DNA of 64,000 bases, taken from NCBI GenBank assembly GCA_965644295.1, contig CBFFRP010000091.1, positions 104,345 to 168,344 of the forward strand, given 5' to 3'. The notes under the pieces are model-generated. The model was not told where the DNA came from. It searched no databases and saw only the letters and a list, made by a program, of their open reading frames with translations. The position numbers and the translations under genes are program-made. Every line of letters starts with the position of its first letter. Position 1 is the stretch's first letter. This stretch comes from Paraphysomonas bandaiensis (Eukaryota > Chrysophyceae). Shown here one piece after another: positions 38,387-49,494 of this stretch.

Positions 38387-39847
38387 ATGTCTCTATTGAG
38401 ACTGTGGCTGAGTCACATCAGTGTGCCCAGGGCCTTTTACACTCCCTTACTGCTGCATTTTGTTGACCACCACGCTTCCGACAAATTACCTGTCACACCA
38501 TGTTGTACACGCTCCAAGCCCCCCTGCCTGGCCTTGCAACCTTCACCCTACTCAACTACTTCAGTTAAACCACGTGCCTGCACCAATGCAGCGCTGACCG
38601 CACCTACGTGCTATCCCCTCAGCAGACAACTTCGTCTCACCCATCGCTTTCTACGGCTACAACCTCTCAGAACATGGCTCGTGCGAGCAGGCTCACGAAA
38701 ACGACCCCCATGGACCCCCTATGCAATCACTGAATACTCTCGATCCCTCTCAACTGTGCAACAGGGCTGCCTTCTGCCGCCCACTCAACCCAACCCAACA
38801 TGGTTTGTCTGTGGTCCATCCACCCAGCAGGCTACCCCCTCACCCTGTTCACCTATCACCCCCACAGCCCATCCATCTCATTGGATAGACACTGTATTCC
38901 GCATACGGTATACTCGACTACTGTACTACTGTGTCCTACAGGATGTATACCATTCCGTGTATACCTCTACTGCTGTTGGACACATCACCATGTCCATGTA
39001 CCTGTCTACCTGTACTGTTGGACACATCACCATGTCCATGTACCTGTCTACCTGTACTGTTGGACACATCACCATGTCCATGTACCTGTCTACCTGTACT
39101 GTTGGACACATCACCAGCTCTCTCTCACTGTCCAACACACTCATAACACCACTGCAGTGTCATACACACACACAGTACACTCTACCTCCTCCTAGAAAAC
39201 CCCCAGACAAACTATCGCCTCTCCCTTACTGGGCGTACTGGTCCACCCACTATTCCTCCTTCCTTCCACAAACTCAATTCCTTCCATCTTATGATGTGTT
39301 TTGCTCCAACGATCACTTCTTCCTGGACACCAAATACCCGGTGGAGTTGGAACTACACGCGCTACTCGAGAGAATTCCTGACCTCGTCATCATGCGTCTC
39401 CAAAATGTGTTGCAATGTCATTCCAAGGGAATGCAAGGAGTCCACCGTGCCAGGTCCATCAACCATCCCTCCCACGCCCTTCAGGGGAAGGAATTCTCCT
39501 CCGATAACAGCGGTGACGGACCCAGCAAATCCACCCACACATTACCCTTACCCACTAAGGATGCCACCACACCGTATGCAACGTTATTTGACTATTTCCC
39601 AGTCAAACGGAAGCCCAGACCTCCACAACGCCGACGGCTTCGACAACTCTATCTACACCCGCGGCCCCACAGGAGCACAGTAACACATACTGCAAACCCA
39701 ACTCCTCCTCCCAACAATCCCCACCACTCCCAACCCACACATCTGGAACTAGGTGCACTCAGGACCCTAATTCAGAATGCTGAGCCCCCTACAAAACCAA
39801 TGGAGACACATCCCAAAGGGAGACCCCCAGATCAAAAGCGCCGGTGA
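38387..39847 (+). CDS. Uncertain long ORF in a C-rich segment (hypothetical)
   Basis: A 486-codon frame starts MSLLRLWLSHISVP and ends with a Pro/Arg/Lys-rich tail (YFPVKRKPRPPQRRRLRQL). The segment is strikingly C-rich on this strand and so purine-poor that stop codons are rare in all three frames; two other forward frames also stay open for more than 120 codons. A minisatellite whose unit is a multiple of three lies inside. The composition differs sharply from the AT-rich flanks, and an R1 copy follows directly. It may be a remnant of a mobile element ORF, a lineage-specific protein, or not coding at all. No domain is recognised. Confidence 0.3.
   Translation: MSLLRLWLSHISVPRAFYTPLLLHFVDHHASDKLPVTPCCTRSKPPCLALQPSPYSTTSVKPRACTNAALTAPTCYPLSRQLRLTHRFLRLQPLRTWLVRAGSRKRPPWTPYAITEYSRSLSTVQQGCLLPPTQPNPTWFVCGPSTQQATPSPCSPITPTAHPSHWIDTVFRIRYTRLLYYCVLQDVYHSVYTSTAVGHITMSMYLSTCTVGHITMSMYLSTCTVGHITMSMYLSTCTVGHITSSLSLSNTLITPLQCHTHTQYTLPPPRKPPDKLSPLPYWAYWSTHYSSFLPQTQFLPSYDVFCSNDHFFLDTKYPVELELHALLERIPDLVIMRLQNVLQCHSKGMQGVHRARSINHPSHALQGKEFSSDNSGDGPSKSTHTLPLPTKDATTPYATLFDYFPVKRKPRPPQRRRLRQLYLHPRPHRSTVTHTANPTPPPNNPHHSQPTHLELGALRTLIQNAEPPTKPMETHPKGRPPDQKRR
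38974..39116 (+). repeat. 42-nt tandem repeat, three full units plus a partial one
   Basis: The unit runs TGTTGGACACATCACCATGT, then CCATGTACCTGTCTACCTGT, then AC. Units start at 38974, 39016 and 39058, with 17 nt of a fourth from 39100. The units are essentially identical. In the surrounding frame each encodes VGHITMSMYLSTCT. Confidence 0.93.
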
Positions 39848-39891
39848 GTCCACGGACACACGATAAAGGCGAATTTCATATCACACAAAAA

Positions 39892-40077
39892 GAACGGAAG
39901 TGGTTGCACCTTGGTGCTTGCGGCGACGCACAAGCAGCTTTCGTAGCGTTAAATAGTAGGATAAAAGAGTTTGTATTGATTAGTTACGGGTAGTGGTCTA
40001 ACTAGTATGACTAGCATTCTTCTAGCCACTAATTGATGCAAGGTCTCAACGCCTATTGCTAAATAATCAGACATTCA
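39892..40077 (+). repeat. Dispersed repeat R1, copy F (5'-truncated)
   Basis: Contains only the right part of R1: CGGAAGTGGTTGCACCTTGG, GCTTTCGTAGCGTTAAATAG, and the end AACGCCTATTGCTAAATAATCAGACATTCA. The left two thirds are missing. Confidence 0.75.
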
Positions 40078-41336
40078 CTACTGAGTTAGTGTTGGTTATC
40101 ACAACTTCATGTAAACGATATTAATAAATCTATCTAGTCTTACGACAAATTCTCTCTGTGATCTAGCTTAAAATGAGCAATTTCCAACACCGTTTAACTA
40201 AGAGCGACTTAAAGTAACTGAAACTTGCTGTTGCCATCATTTAATGTCTACTTACTGCGTCTACCTATTGGATTGCCTGTCACAACGTATAAATTCCCAA
40301 AGTATTCTTATCATCATACGATTACTAAATGCTAATTATTCACTATTTATATACCCATACTCCAATTACAAATTCCGTATATTTCACGTTAAAATTAAAT
40401 ACAAATTCGTCAAGGAAACAACGTTCAACCTACTCATTAATAGGCATTAGAAATGATGTGTGCGCTTTATATACCGAAGAAAGCTTCACTGAAGGAGACA
40501 AGGTTGAAAATCCTGACGTCCTGTAAGCATCATCGAGTGAATGCAGTCGACTGTAGACTCTCGAAATATCGAACAGGAGATAATACACAACCGGCAATCT
40601 AACTAATGCATCTTCTGCTGCACGGGCATGTGGTTTCAAGCATACGAGCAACACTTCGCTTCACACTGTGCTTACTTTAAGATAAACTGCACTTGCATTG
40701 GAGTGCTACAGCCGCCGCTGATGTGCTATTAGAAGTGGCAGGAATAGCAGCCCATTATGATCTCCTCTCTGTGCGTGTGTGTGTCTGTCTGTGACTGTGT
40801 GTGTGTCTATAGTATATCAGCTTTAACACCACACTTGACTGGTGATTCAAGCCAGGAGACATTAACAAGAGCCTGCAGAGACATTTACACGAGTGACTGC
40901 AATCAGTAGTAGCTGATAGACTCTGGCCGGCTATGTGCTACCAGCGTATCATCCATAGCATAGCTGGGTAGTGGAGTGCCTATCAGTATCAGTGACGAGG
41001 AGATCATCAGCTAATTCGCATACGCATCCAGCGGTCACTTCATTCAAAGTGAAGTGAAGTGAAGAAACACACTTCCAACAAGTGAAAATACACTACTGTA
41101 TACCTGGAATACAGACACGGCATACCACGACTGGTCAGTGTTTTTTCGTATGTATTTTTTTGTGAGGGTCCTGTGGATGACACCAGCATTAATACTGTGG
41201 GAGGTGAGGCGAGGTGAGGGGAGTGTGCTGGGCTAGAGCACATACACTAAGACTCAGACATTGTTATCTCCAGATATCAGCTTGTCGCCTACCATTAAAT
41301 TTGTTGATAGTATTTCTCACTCCGTTATTCTAAAAC
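40078..41336. other. Gene-poor spacer with GT microsatellite
   Basis: A GTGTGTGTGTCTGTCTGTGAC / TGTGTGTGTC tract lies near 40771-40808. The rest holds short ORFs without protein character. The last part contains the promoter and 5' UTR of the L23 gene. Confidence 0.4.
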
Positions 41337-41733
41337 ATGGTGAAGGTGTGGTTTCCGGACATGTATATGAGGCTGGTTGGAAGTAAGTGCCATTCATTAA
41401 TAATTTTATATGTAAATAATCGTAACACTGCAGAGAATTTATCCAGACCAGTCGGTAAGGCAGTGTTCTACGTCAAACCCAGCATGACCAAATGGGAAGT
41501 TCGTGAATATTTAACGAAAATCTATAACATGGATATATTGAAAGTTGAGACGGCACTGCATTTAGGTGCTGTTGTGACTGCTTGGGTTGTGTCATGTATA
41601 TTAACACGTCTCTTTTATAGGCCGATGGAAGAGATTTTATGGTAAGCGAGATGTTGTTGCATACAAACGAAGAAATTTCAAGAAGGCATACGTTGATTTC
41701 GTGAACTCTGTTCCCAAGGATTCGACAGCATGA
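41337..41733 (+). CDS. MRPL23: Mitochondrial large-subunit ribosomal protein uL23m
   Basis: Three exons (41337-41382, 41434-41565, 41621-41733) give 96 aa; introns are 51 and 55 nt. The spliced product begins MVKVWFPDMYMRLV and continues NLSRPVGKAVFYVKPSMTKW, EVREYLTKIYNMDILKVETA, LHLGRWKRFYGKR and YKRRNFKKAYVDFVNSVPKD. The pattern FxVxPxMTKxEVREYLxxIYNxxVxKVxT...KRxxFKKAYV is that of the L23 fold that lines the polypeptide exit tunnel. VWFPD at the N-terminus agrees with mitochondrial L23 proteins, not cytosolic ones. At 96 aa it is near the bacterial length and shorter than human MRPL23. No separate targeting peptide is evident, which is common for this protein. Confidence 0.9.
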
Positions 41734-42404
41734 TTAAGTTAGTGTGGAAAGTTTGTATCGTTTTAGATTATTAACACTGACTATCATCTCAGGAATAAAG
41801 TGTAGACAAAAATGCACATATTAGTGAATAATGAAAGTACTAAGTGTTGTGACGATGTGAATTTGTGACTGTATACAGGATGCGCATTGGAGGTGTAGAA
41901 GATAGAAGTCACTAGCTTTCATTTACTCTTTTTCTTAACCGCGAGCAACGGTTTATATACTCCTACGTACGAAGCAGAGTATTCACTCATGTGCAACTGA
42001 AAAGGGTAGAACTCTTTATAGTAGCCTACTTTACACATTACGGCTCTTGCACCTAGCTACGAAAAACGAAATTATACAAATATACTATATATTATAATAA
42101 TATTAAGTGCTAGTTACGTTATATGTGTATTTCGTAGTGGTAGACTTGTAGCAAATGTTGTGTCCATTAAGTAAGTATCAAGTATTTGTAGCACTGCTTC
42201 TTTGCAACCAAGGTTGTTCGTGCCCAGCTCCACACTGTTTGAGTTTATACTACTCAACTACTCAATTTCTGTTCGTAGAAATCAGTACCAGAGCGTTATG
42301 TATTAGGGCAACATATTAATATGAAACTTCTGAATAAAGTGTGACGAGAATTCGTAAAACGAAACTCATGACGCAGCCACAAACGTTCTAATCAACCTTT
42401 ATAT
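41734..42404. other. Spacer, nothing recognised
   Basis: AT-rich sequence between the L23 gene and the hAT insertion. Nothing supported. Confidence 0.35.
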
Positions 42405-43183
42405 CAGGGATCGGGAACAATATATTGCAATACTATTGTTAGAGAGCGTTCCATCAATAGTATTGATGGATTTTTTAAACCGGTCCTACAATACAATTAC
42501 AATATATTGCAATATATTGTCAATGTATTGCTATATATTAGTATGACTAATCAGTAGGTATACACATCCGTAGATTTCATTTTTAGTATTAGTCATTAAG
42601 ATCACATGACAACCAAACCAACTGCTGCTTATAGCTACTAAAAATCCACCTCGTCCTCATCCTCTGAGCCATCATCGGTGACGTCAACATCACCATATTC
42701 ATTCACAGAATTAATTGAAAAGTGCTAGTATCCGGTCATAACTGTCGAATAGCTTTATGAAACAACAGTATATTAAGTAGGATGGATACTTTTGGCAACA
42801 CTGATATAATATGTTTAGCTGTGCTGAACAGACGTTCCCATGTATTGGAAGTACATAGCAGGGCCAGGCAACCGTTAATGACTCGTGGATCTGCACGTTT
42901 CTTAATTTTTTGAGCTGACTGAAGATTTTTAGTCGCATAGTCAACATCAGCTTCATTATCCTTTGTAATGTTGTAATCAATTTCTCGGTTATTTATATCC
43001 ATTTTGCACCCTACAGTTGAGAATCTTCTCTTATATGACTATCATAATATTGATTGCAATATATTGCAATAGTATTGTGAGCTCTTTTAACAGAAACAGT
43101 ATTGATGGAATATTTGACCAGTCCACCAATCAATATATTTTACAATATATTACAATATATTGTTCCCTATCCCTGCTTTATAT
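42397..43183 (-). mobile_element. Internally deleted hAT transposon with perfect 8-bp target-site duplication
   Basis: The element occupies 42405-43175 (771 bp). It starts CAGGGATCGGGAACAATATA and ends ATATTGTTCCCTATCCCTG. The flanks CTTTATAT (42397-42404) and CTTTATAT (43176-43183) are identical, so the insertion is fairly recent. On the minus strand 42736-43002 encodes LALLCTSNTWERLFSTAKHI, followed by ISVLPKVS, the conserved hAT C-terminal block with its WERLFS core. The same strand carries the antisense acidic tail (TCATCCTCTGAGCCATCATC). Only the C-terminal part of the transposase is left and frames are broken. Confidence 0.9.
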
Positions 43184-43378
43184 TCGCATTTTAATCTCTT
43201 TCTATCTGATTACAGTGCGCACTAACCCACAATCAACAACACCACGTTGACAGTAAAAGGACAAGAAATGATATACTCCACGTCCGTGTGATAAAAAAGA
43301 ATACAAAATATATATCTAATTAATACAAATTGTACAAATAATAAGTAATAAAGAAAACTTTAAATATAAAATTCGAAA

Positions 43379-44701
43379 CTACCACGTTAGTTGTTCAAGC
43401 TCTGCATTGCTAATCGACTTATCTCTTGGGGGTCTATACAAAATATCCAAATCGAGCAACACATCATCTAGCATCATACTGGCCTCAATTATAAGTCCTG
43501 CTGCGTCCTTATCAATGTTGTTTCCCATTAGGCTAAGACCCTTTAAGATAGTATTCTGCAAAATCCCCTTCGCAAGATAGCGAGCGCCCGTGCTATCGAT
43601 GCTGTTCAGCTGAAGTCTAGCCACAAGTACACCATCAGTTCATAGGAAAATATAGCAAACTGAAATACCCAATATATGCCACACTGCGATTCTTCTCGAA
43701 GGCTTGAGCTAACCATCTCGCGCCATCATTTCCAATTTGGTTTGAGTGCATACTGATATGAGCGATCTTTTTATTTCGGGCCAGCAAGTTCCCAATGACC
43801 TTTGTACCTTCATCACCTATCATGTTATCGTCCAGCACAAGAGCAGCAAGAGAATTGTCGTTCTGGAGGGCGTTGCATAGCACACTTGCACATTCCACAT
43901 CAACGCCACTGTTACTGAGACTAACACAAAAATATCAACATTGACATATATTAAGCATTGGTAGCGTATTTACTCGAGAAGCTTTAGTTCACTACGTTTA
44001 TTGTCGCTGATAGCGTTGGCGATATGAGATATCCCGGGCGCACCAAGGGCATTCCCTGCAATGCTGATACAATTCGATTACCAAGAAACAAATAAACAAG
44101 ACAATATTACTTCAAATTTGTCAGTGATCTATTTACTTTTAGTCCTTTTGAGAGCTCAAGAGCTCCATCTGAAGATATTTTACACTTCCTTAAACTGTCA
44201 CCATGGTGACAAAAGACCAACCAGAGGTAATCATATGCGATCGTACCTGAGAGAACGAAGAGATGACTGGCCTGTAAGTAGCTCGCCTATAACAGTACAC
44301 CCTGGTATTGCAAGAAAGTTTTGATCCAAGTTTAACGTTTTCAGTACCCTGCTCGATGCAAGAGCGCTACCTAGAGCAGATATACCATCTGAATCATAAT
44401 TCCCTTCTCCCCTTGAATTTACACCACAGATATGATTTCCAGATAAATCAATCTCAACCAGAGGAGATTGTCCCCCCCCAGGTCGACCGGCTCCAAATTG
44501 TTGAATGCATTTCGAAACCGTTACAAGATCTTGTGGTCCGACGAAACCGTTCGATAAGTCCAAACAGTCAATAGTGTCTTGTTCTCCGCGCAATTTTCGG
44601 CATAATACAGGAGTAACGGTGCTCTGGTACATCGTCCTCGCTATTATACTCCAATTTAACAGCGTCAACGAATCTTTAAAGCATGTGGAAGTCCCTCCCA
44701 T
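43379..44701 (-). CDS. Leucine-rich repeat protein, ribonuclease-inhibitor type
   Basis: Five exons (44701-44247, 44188-44111, 44063-43974, 43920-43669, 43616-43379) encode 370 aa. A start at the later ATG, 44632, would give 347 aa and yields the more usual N-terminus MYQSTVTPVLCRKLRGEQDT. Repeats follow the 28-29-residue LxxLxLxxNxIxxxGxxxLAxAL scheme: LVEIDLSGNHICG, LKTLNLDQNFLAIPG, LTNLNIAGNALGAPGISHIA, LKLLDLSNSGVDVECASVLC, LAALVLDDNMIGDEGTKVIG, IAHISMHSNQIGNDGARWLA, VAYIGLQLNSIDSTGARYLA, LKGLSLMGNNIDKDAAGLII. Four short introns each fall within or between repeats. No NACHT, TIR or membrane segment accompanies them. It is a likely protein-binding horseshoe with unknown partner. Confidence 0.88.
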
Positions 44702-44991
44702 ACATACTCACATCATACATACTCATACATATGCAATGCAGAAAGAGGTATACAGCAGTATACCGGTATATACGTCCATCTATACTCTGCATATTCGTGT
44801 ATATGTACATTGCTGTACGTGTGTGTGCGGTGGTTGTTATGGTCAACTATAACTCTCTTCTTCAGGAGACAGTCACCTATACACACTATCGCACTATACT
44901 CTACTATACTATACACACCCTCGACTCTCTTCAACAAATGCGATTGTAGACATAGCTTGAAGGGTTGCTGATTGTGCTGGTTGTATTCACC
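44702..44991. promoter_or_regulatory. Divergent promoter with TATACCGGTATA palindrome
   Basis: This 290-bp spacer between outward-facing LRR and TMEM184 genes contains CATACATACTCA-type runs, the motif TATACCGGTATA at 44759-44770 (identical to the one at 10334-10345), and ACTATACTCTACTATACTAT further on. Confidence 0.4.
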
Positions 44992-47907
44992 ATGTTCGGG
45001 CGATATATTCCTGACACTGAGGTGGAGTGGATTCACTCGGACCAGGTGAGTGGATCACTGATCATACGCACGCCTTATCTATCGAATGTAGGCAACTATA
45101 GTCGCATCTGTGTTTGCCAGTGTATCAATACTCATCAGCATTGCTCACATCATGCAGCACTTGACTCACTACACGATGCCTGGGATCCAGATATATGTCA
45201 TTCGTATTCTCTTTATTTGTCCTGTATATGCTATTTGTTCTGCATTAGCGCTAGGTCTAGGTGGTGCTGGTGCTTATTCTGAGATTGGTAGAGATGTTTA
45301 TGAGGCATTTGTGATATACTCATTCCTTAACTTAATATTGGAATACTGCGGTGGGGAAACAGATTGCATCTATCAAATTGAAAATGAACCGCAGTTGCGG
45401 ATGCCTTGTCCCCTGTGTTTCATGAAACCAATGCCAAGGGATGCCAGGTGACAGCTTTGTTATTTGTCATCCCGTGTTAACAGTCTGAAATCATTTCAAG
45501 ATTGATGCGACTTTGCCACCGAGGCGTGCTGCAGTTCATCATTGTGAAGCCCTTGGTGGCTATTATGGACGTGATTATGATCGCCACGGGCAACTACTAC
45601 AAGCTTCCCTACCAGATATTTGAGTTTATTGTGTACAACATCAGGCGAGTATTTTTATTGTACCAAATTTTCCTGACATATGGTGATTACAGCTATGCGT
45701 GGGCGCTTTACTGTATGTTTGTCTTCTACCTGGCCACAAAACAACTCATCCGGAAATTTAGACCAGTGATGAAGTTCGCGACTGTTAAGGGTAAACTAAA
45801 TGTATGCAGTTAAGTGGTAACGTATGCCTTATTTGATGTATACAGCAATCGTATTTGCGACATATTATCAGAGTCTAGCGGTGAAGGCAAGTTCAATGTC
45901 TCCCGAGGACTCATACATGTGGAACGATCTCATTCTCTGCGTTGAGATGGTACTCTTTTCTCTTTTGCTTATGTGTGCCTTTCCAACTTCAGGTTCGATA
46001 TACTTCATATATATGCGGTTTGGTTGTAATGGTGTGGAACAGAGTTCCAAGGAGGCATTCCTGACAGCAAATTTATCGATAATGTCAAGAGTGTCCTGTC
46101 AGTTCGCGATGTGATGCAGGTATGACTGATTATATATCCTCTCCCCACATTTTACGCTTTCTTCGCAATGGGTTGTAGGACGTGTACCACAACTTCATGC
46201 CTGTTTATCAAGATTATGCCCTTCAGCGGTCAGAAAAAGAGATGCCCGAGGTCGTGCGTGTGAAGACCTACCTAGCAGGTTGCTTGTTGGGGGATGTATG
46301 TGCTTTGTTTTGAGAAGGAATTATTTGCAGGGAATTTAGATAGTGTGGCGATTGAAATGAGTCACCGTTATAGGGGAAGAAACAAGTAAGAGAACCTAAT
46401 ATAAGAGGTGATGATTAAATGCTCATATTTCACAGGAGATTTGCATTTAACTCCTTGCTACGTGGAGATAACCCTATCCAAGCCCGACCGAGAAGCAGCA
46501 GTGCTCACTACCGCCAGGCTTCGGTAGCCTCTGATTGCAGCGATGGGTCTGACCTAGGTAGTAGCGAGCACTCTGATACGTCATTGAACAGCGCCCCTGT
46601 AGAGCTAGAAAGCAGGTTGGATGTGGAGAGTGGTGAATGGAATAACGGTGGTCTCTGTTTTGGCAAATCCGATGAATTGCTGAATACACAGACCCATCGA
46701 TTTATGGTGCCCCCTCTATCACCTCCACAGAAGGACGAAATGACTATGAGTCGTGTGCAAAGAGATGTGCTGCATCGCAAACGGGCTACAATGGCAACGC
46801 AAGGTAAGCGACCATATGGTCTTTTGATGTGTTCTCACGTATATGATTGGGAACATCTAGGTGTGGTTGTGTCTGCACCTGGAGTGAAATCTCGTCAATC
46901 GTACTTCCACTCATCAGGTAATTGGGTTTAATATTTTCCTTCTGTTTTCACTCGCAGCAGACGAATATATACAGAACAGAGTTGATCAGGGTTCAGAAGC
47001 AGATGTTGTGAACCCTCTAGTCTCACTAGCAATTAACCCATCAGCTGCAAATCTTCCAAGGCTACCACGGCGAATGCTCAAGGATGATTCTATGATAGCT
47101 ACTGTGTAAGTGGAGTAATATGTGCAACTTTATGATTGGTGTTTGCTAAGATATATGCATCTGTGTTGTGATAGTTATGTGCTCAGGGAGAACATGTCAC
47201 AAAGTGCAGATTGCTGCATCGTACGACCTTCACGTCTTGCAAAAGTAGAGGCGTCTGTGCCTCGCCCTGTACGCGCAATTCCTCCGCCACGTCGATCTTC
47301 TCCTCTTGAAACAACCACGCCCTGTAACTCACCGGACATTGCCGTTAATGGGGAGGAGTATTCTGGGTTTGTGTTCGATGATAATGCAGTTCACCCATCG
47401 ATCTTCATGAATGATCAGGAGGATAACTGGGACGATGAAGAGGAACTCTGGGGAGAATTTGTTGGGCGGATGAGCTATTGCGAATCGGAAACGCGCAGTA
47501 GAGGTAGCAGTGCAGGTCAAACGTTAGACATCAATGAGAGGGTAGAACATGATAGATATTTATTGGAGGAGAAAAAACGTCTCACTACCTGTGATATCGA
47601 TGCATCAGAGGTAAATAATGGGACGGGTTGTGATCTCAGTACAGTCGGTTCTACTGAGGGTGTATGCGTAAATATGTCTGATGATGTGTGTAGAGGAAGT
47701 CAACGAAGTTCTTGTGCCACTTTTAGTGATAGGCCAGTTAATAGTGAAATAGTGAGAGGGGAAGAGCGAGAAAGGGAAACCCTAGAGAATAGTGCTAGCC
47801 ATGTCAATTTTGAGGAGAGTCAGCAATTTCCGTCTGAAGATAATGGATGCAGTGATTGCAGCCATCACAGAGAGGGGCTGTATATTAATCATGTATTAGA
47901 AATATGA
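44992..47907 (+). CDS. TMEM184: TMEM184 / organic solute transporter-alpha family membrane protein
   Basis: Twelve exons (44992-45045, 45092-45447, 45501-45644, 45693-45790, 45846-45992, 46043-46119, 46179-46278, 46331-46385, 46436-46803, 46861-46917, 46958-47105, 47187-47907) encode 774 aa. The first 290 residues form the seven-helix domain: GIQIYVIRILFICPVYAICS, VYEAFVIYSFLNLILEYCGG, LQFIIVKPLVAIMDVIM, NISYAWALYCMFVFYLATKQ, and later YHNFMPVYQDYALQRSE. These align with TMEM184/LAZ1 proteins (RDCYEAFVIYxFLxLxxEYLGGE, LQFxxVKP). The long C-terminal half is hydrophilic, Ser-rich and acidic, far longer than in human TMEM184, and carries clusters such as EDNWDDEEELWGEF. The intron at 45645 starts with GC. 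The function of the family is poorly fixed; plant LAZ1 acts at vacuolar membranes. Confidence 0.9.
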
Positions 47908-48269
47908 GTGGTTGTAGTAATAAAAACCTGTGTGTTATACGTCGTTGAATATTGTTAGAAAGTTTATAAGCAGTTTATGACATCTGCTTCCGCCGAAGAT
48001 GCGAAAAGTATAGTATTCCAGGATAGTCCTAGACATCCTACCTATTAAAACATTCACATAATATAAAACATAACTCTCACTAACTTGATGAACAGATATA
48101 AGATATAGTGATTTTGTAGTGCAACACACCTCGAATTTCGATATTAAAAAATATTTATTATTTATTATCAATACTCGATATATCCAGCACTACTATATAT
48201 GTTATATACATGCCACGTATCATTAAATTAAGCGTTCTACATGCCTTGACTTTGGATCATCTGAAACAG
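47908..48269. other. Convergent 3' spacer
   Basis: AT-rich; AATAAAAACCTG near 47918 may be a polyadenylation signal of the TMEM184 gene. Nothing else seen. Confidence 0.35.
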
Positions 48270-49049
48270 CTATAAATCAATTACAACTGGGCAGTTACTG
48301 GGATTATATTTTCCGTCCATAATGCAGGCATTGATTGAAACACATGACAGCTTGTGGTTAAATAACTTTTGTCCAGGAAAATGGATACCATGGTATCCGT
48401 GGGCATGACCCCATATATGCAGAGCAGGACGCATGGTGTCTTGCAACTGAAAGCAAGGTCCATGTGTAACGAGAATATCCACATCAGTGCTGCAAAGAGC
48501 TTCATTCCTTGTAGCCTCATAAAACTCACCAGATTGAAATGCATCATTCCTAGACCGTCCATGAGATAACGGTGATCCCCATATCTTTAGATCTCCAACA
48601 TTTGTAGAAGAGTTTTCCAGGTAAGTCGCGTTGGTTAACACCTCCTGAACACCTTTGGTTCCAAGGGCTTGCATAACACCGTCATGATTTCCTGACACTA
48701 CTATTCTTCTTCTGCATCTGACAGACCCTAACCATTCATTGAATTCTTTAAGGTTCTTAACCCCTCGTGAGTGTGATACCCTCTGGCTGCTCATGAAGAC
48801 ATCTCCAGCGTGTATGAATATGTCACCCTCAGGAAGGTCTCCAATAACATCGTGACGCTGATGCGTGTCACTAATAACAATAATTCGTGTTTTCGATTCA
48901 CTCTTTCGAGGGAGTTCATCACGACGGCGTATTCTAGGCTGCTCCCCGCCTCTGATATCAGCGTAGAGACATTCATCCAACTTAGCATCATTTCCCAGTC
49001 GATAGGAGTAATAAATATCCATCACTAAATCATTAATAAACGACATCAC
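48270..49049 (-). CDS. Metallophosphoesterase, MPPED1/MPPED2-type
   Basis: A single exon of 259 aa. Calcineurin-like metallophosphoesterase motifs appear in order: ISDTHQRH (metal-binding D and H), IFIHAGD, VVSGNHDG, VTHGP and GHAHGYHG. The fixed spacing and the WLGSVRCRRRIVVSGNHD and LKIWGSPLS stretches resemble MPPED proteins (the 239FB class), which hydrolyse phosphodiesters such as cyclic nucleotides weakly. In animals the last motif has GH-x-H-x-GYG; here GHAHGYHG keeps both histidines, so all expected ligands are present and activity is plausible. The N-terminus has no signal peptide. MMS gives two adjacent possible starts. Confidence 0.9.
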   Translation of the reverse strand: MMSFINDLVMDIYYSYRLGNDAKLDECLYADIRGGEQPRIRRRDELPRKSESKTRIIVISDTHQRHDVIGDLPEGDIFIHAGDVFMSSQRVSHSRGVKNLKEFNEWLGSVRCRRRIVVSGNHDGVMQALGTKGVQEVLTNATYLENSSTNVGDLKIWGSPLSHGRSRNDAFQSGEFYEATRNEALCSTDVDILVTHGPCFQLQDTMRPALHIWGHAHGYHGIHFPGQKLFNHKLSCVSINACIMDGKYNPSNCPVVIDL

Positions 49050-49494
49050 TGTTGTTAGAATTCCCCGCTATCTATCTATGACTCTAGCGCATAGAGTTTG
49101 ACGAGTGAGTCCTGAGGACTGCAGACTGCAGTGTGTCTGACTGCCTGCATAGCCCGCACATTCTTCGAGATTTTTTAGAGATGTTGAGATATTTCCTCAA
49201 AACAAACGTACTGTTTAACGGCCACATGTAGCCGGTTTCTTTCCGTCTAATGAAGTATGAAACGCAAAGGGTCTTTTTCCCTATTCTTGTGTCTGAAGGG
49301 CCACATACAGTACAGCATGATCCATATGGAGCCCAGATGACTGTATGCGTACTGTGCATACTGCGGCTGCTGTGTGTGACCGACCCTCTCACACATAAAT
49401 ATGTACGTTAACATTATCATATTCACAGCTCAAGTACATTATCATGGGCTGAATGATGAGTCCCGATCATAAATGATATTCTCAGCCGTACAGT
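49050..49494. promoter_or_regulatory. Divergent intergenic region, MPPED / LRR-EF-hand genes
   Basis: 445 bp between outward-facing start codons. No element identified. Confidence 0.3.

Noticed and set aside
38974-39116. Regular repeats resembling a CRISPR array
   Set aside because: Units are contiguous without spacers, and the genome is eukaryotic; this is a minisatellite.
41566-41645. Reading through intron 2 of the L23 gene (ends at an early stop)
   Set aside because: The spliced form restores the KRRNFKKAYVDF motif of L23, so the unspliced ORF end is false.
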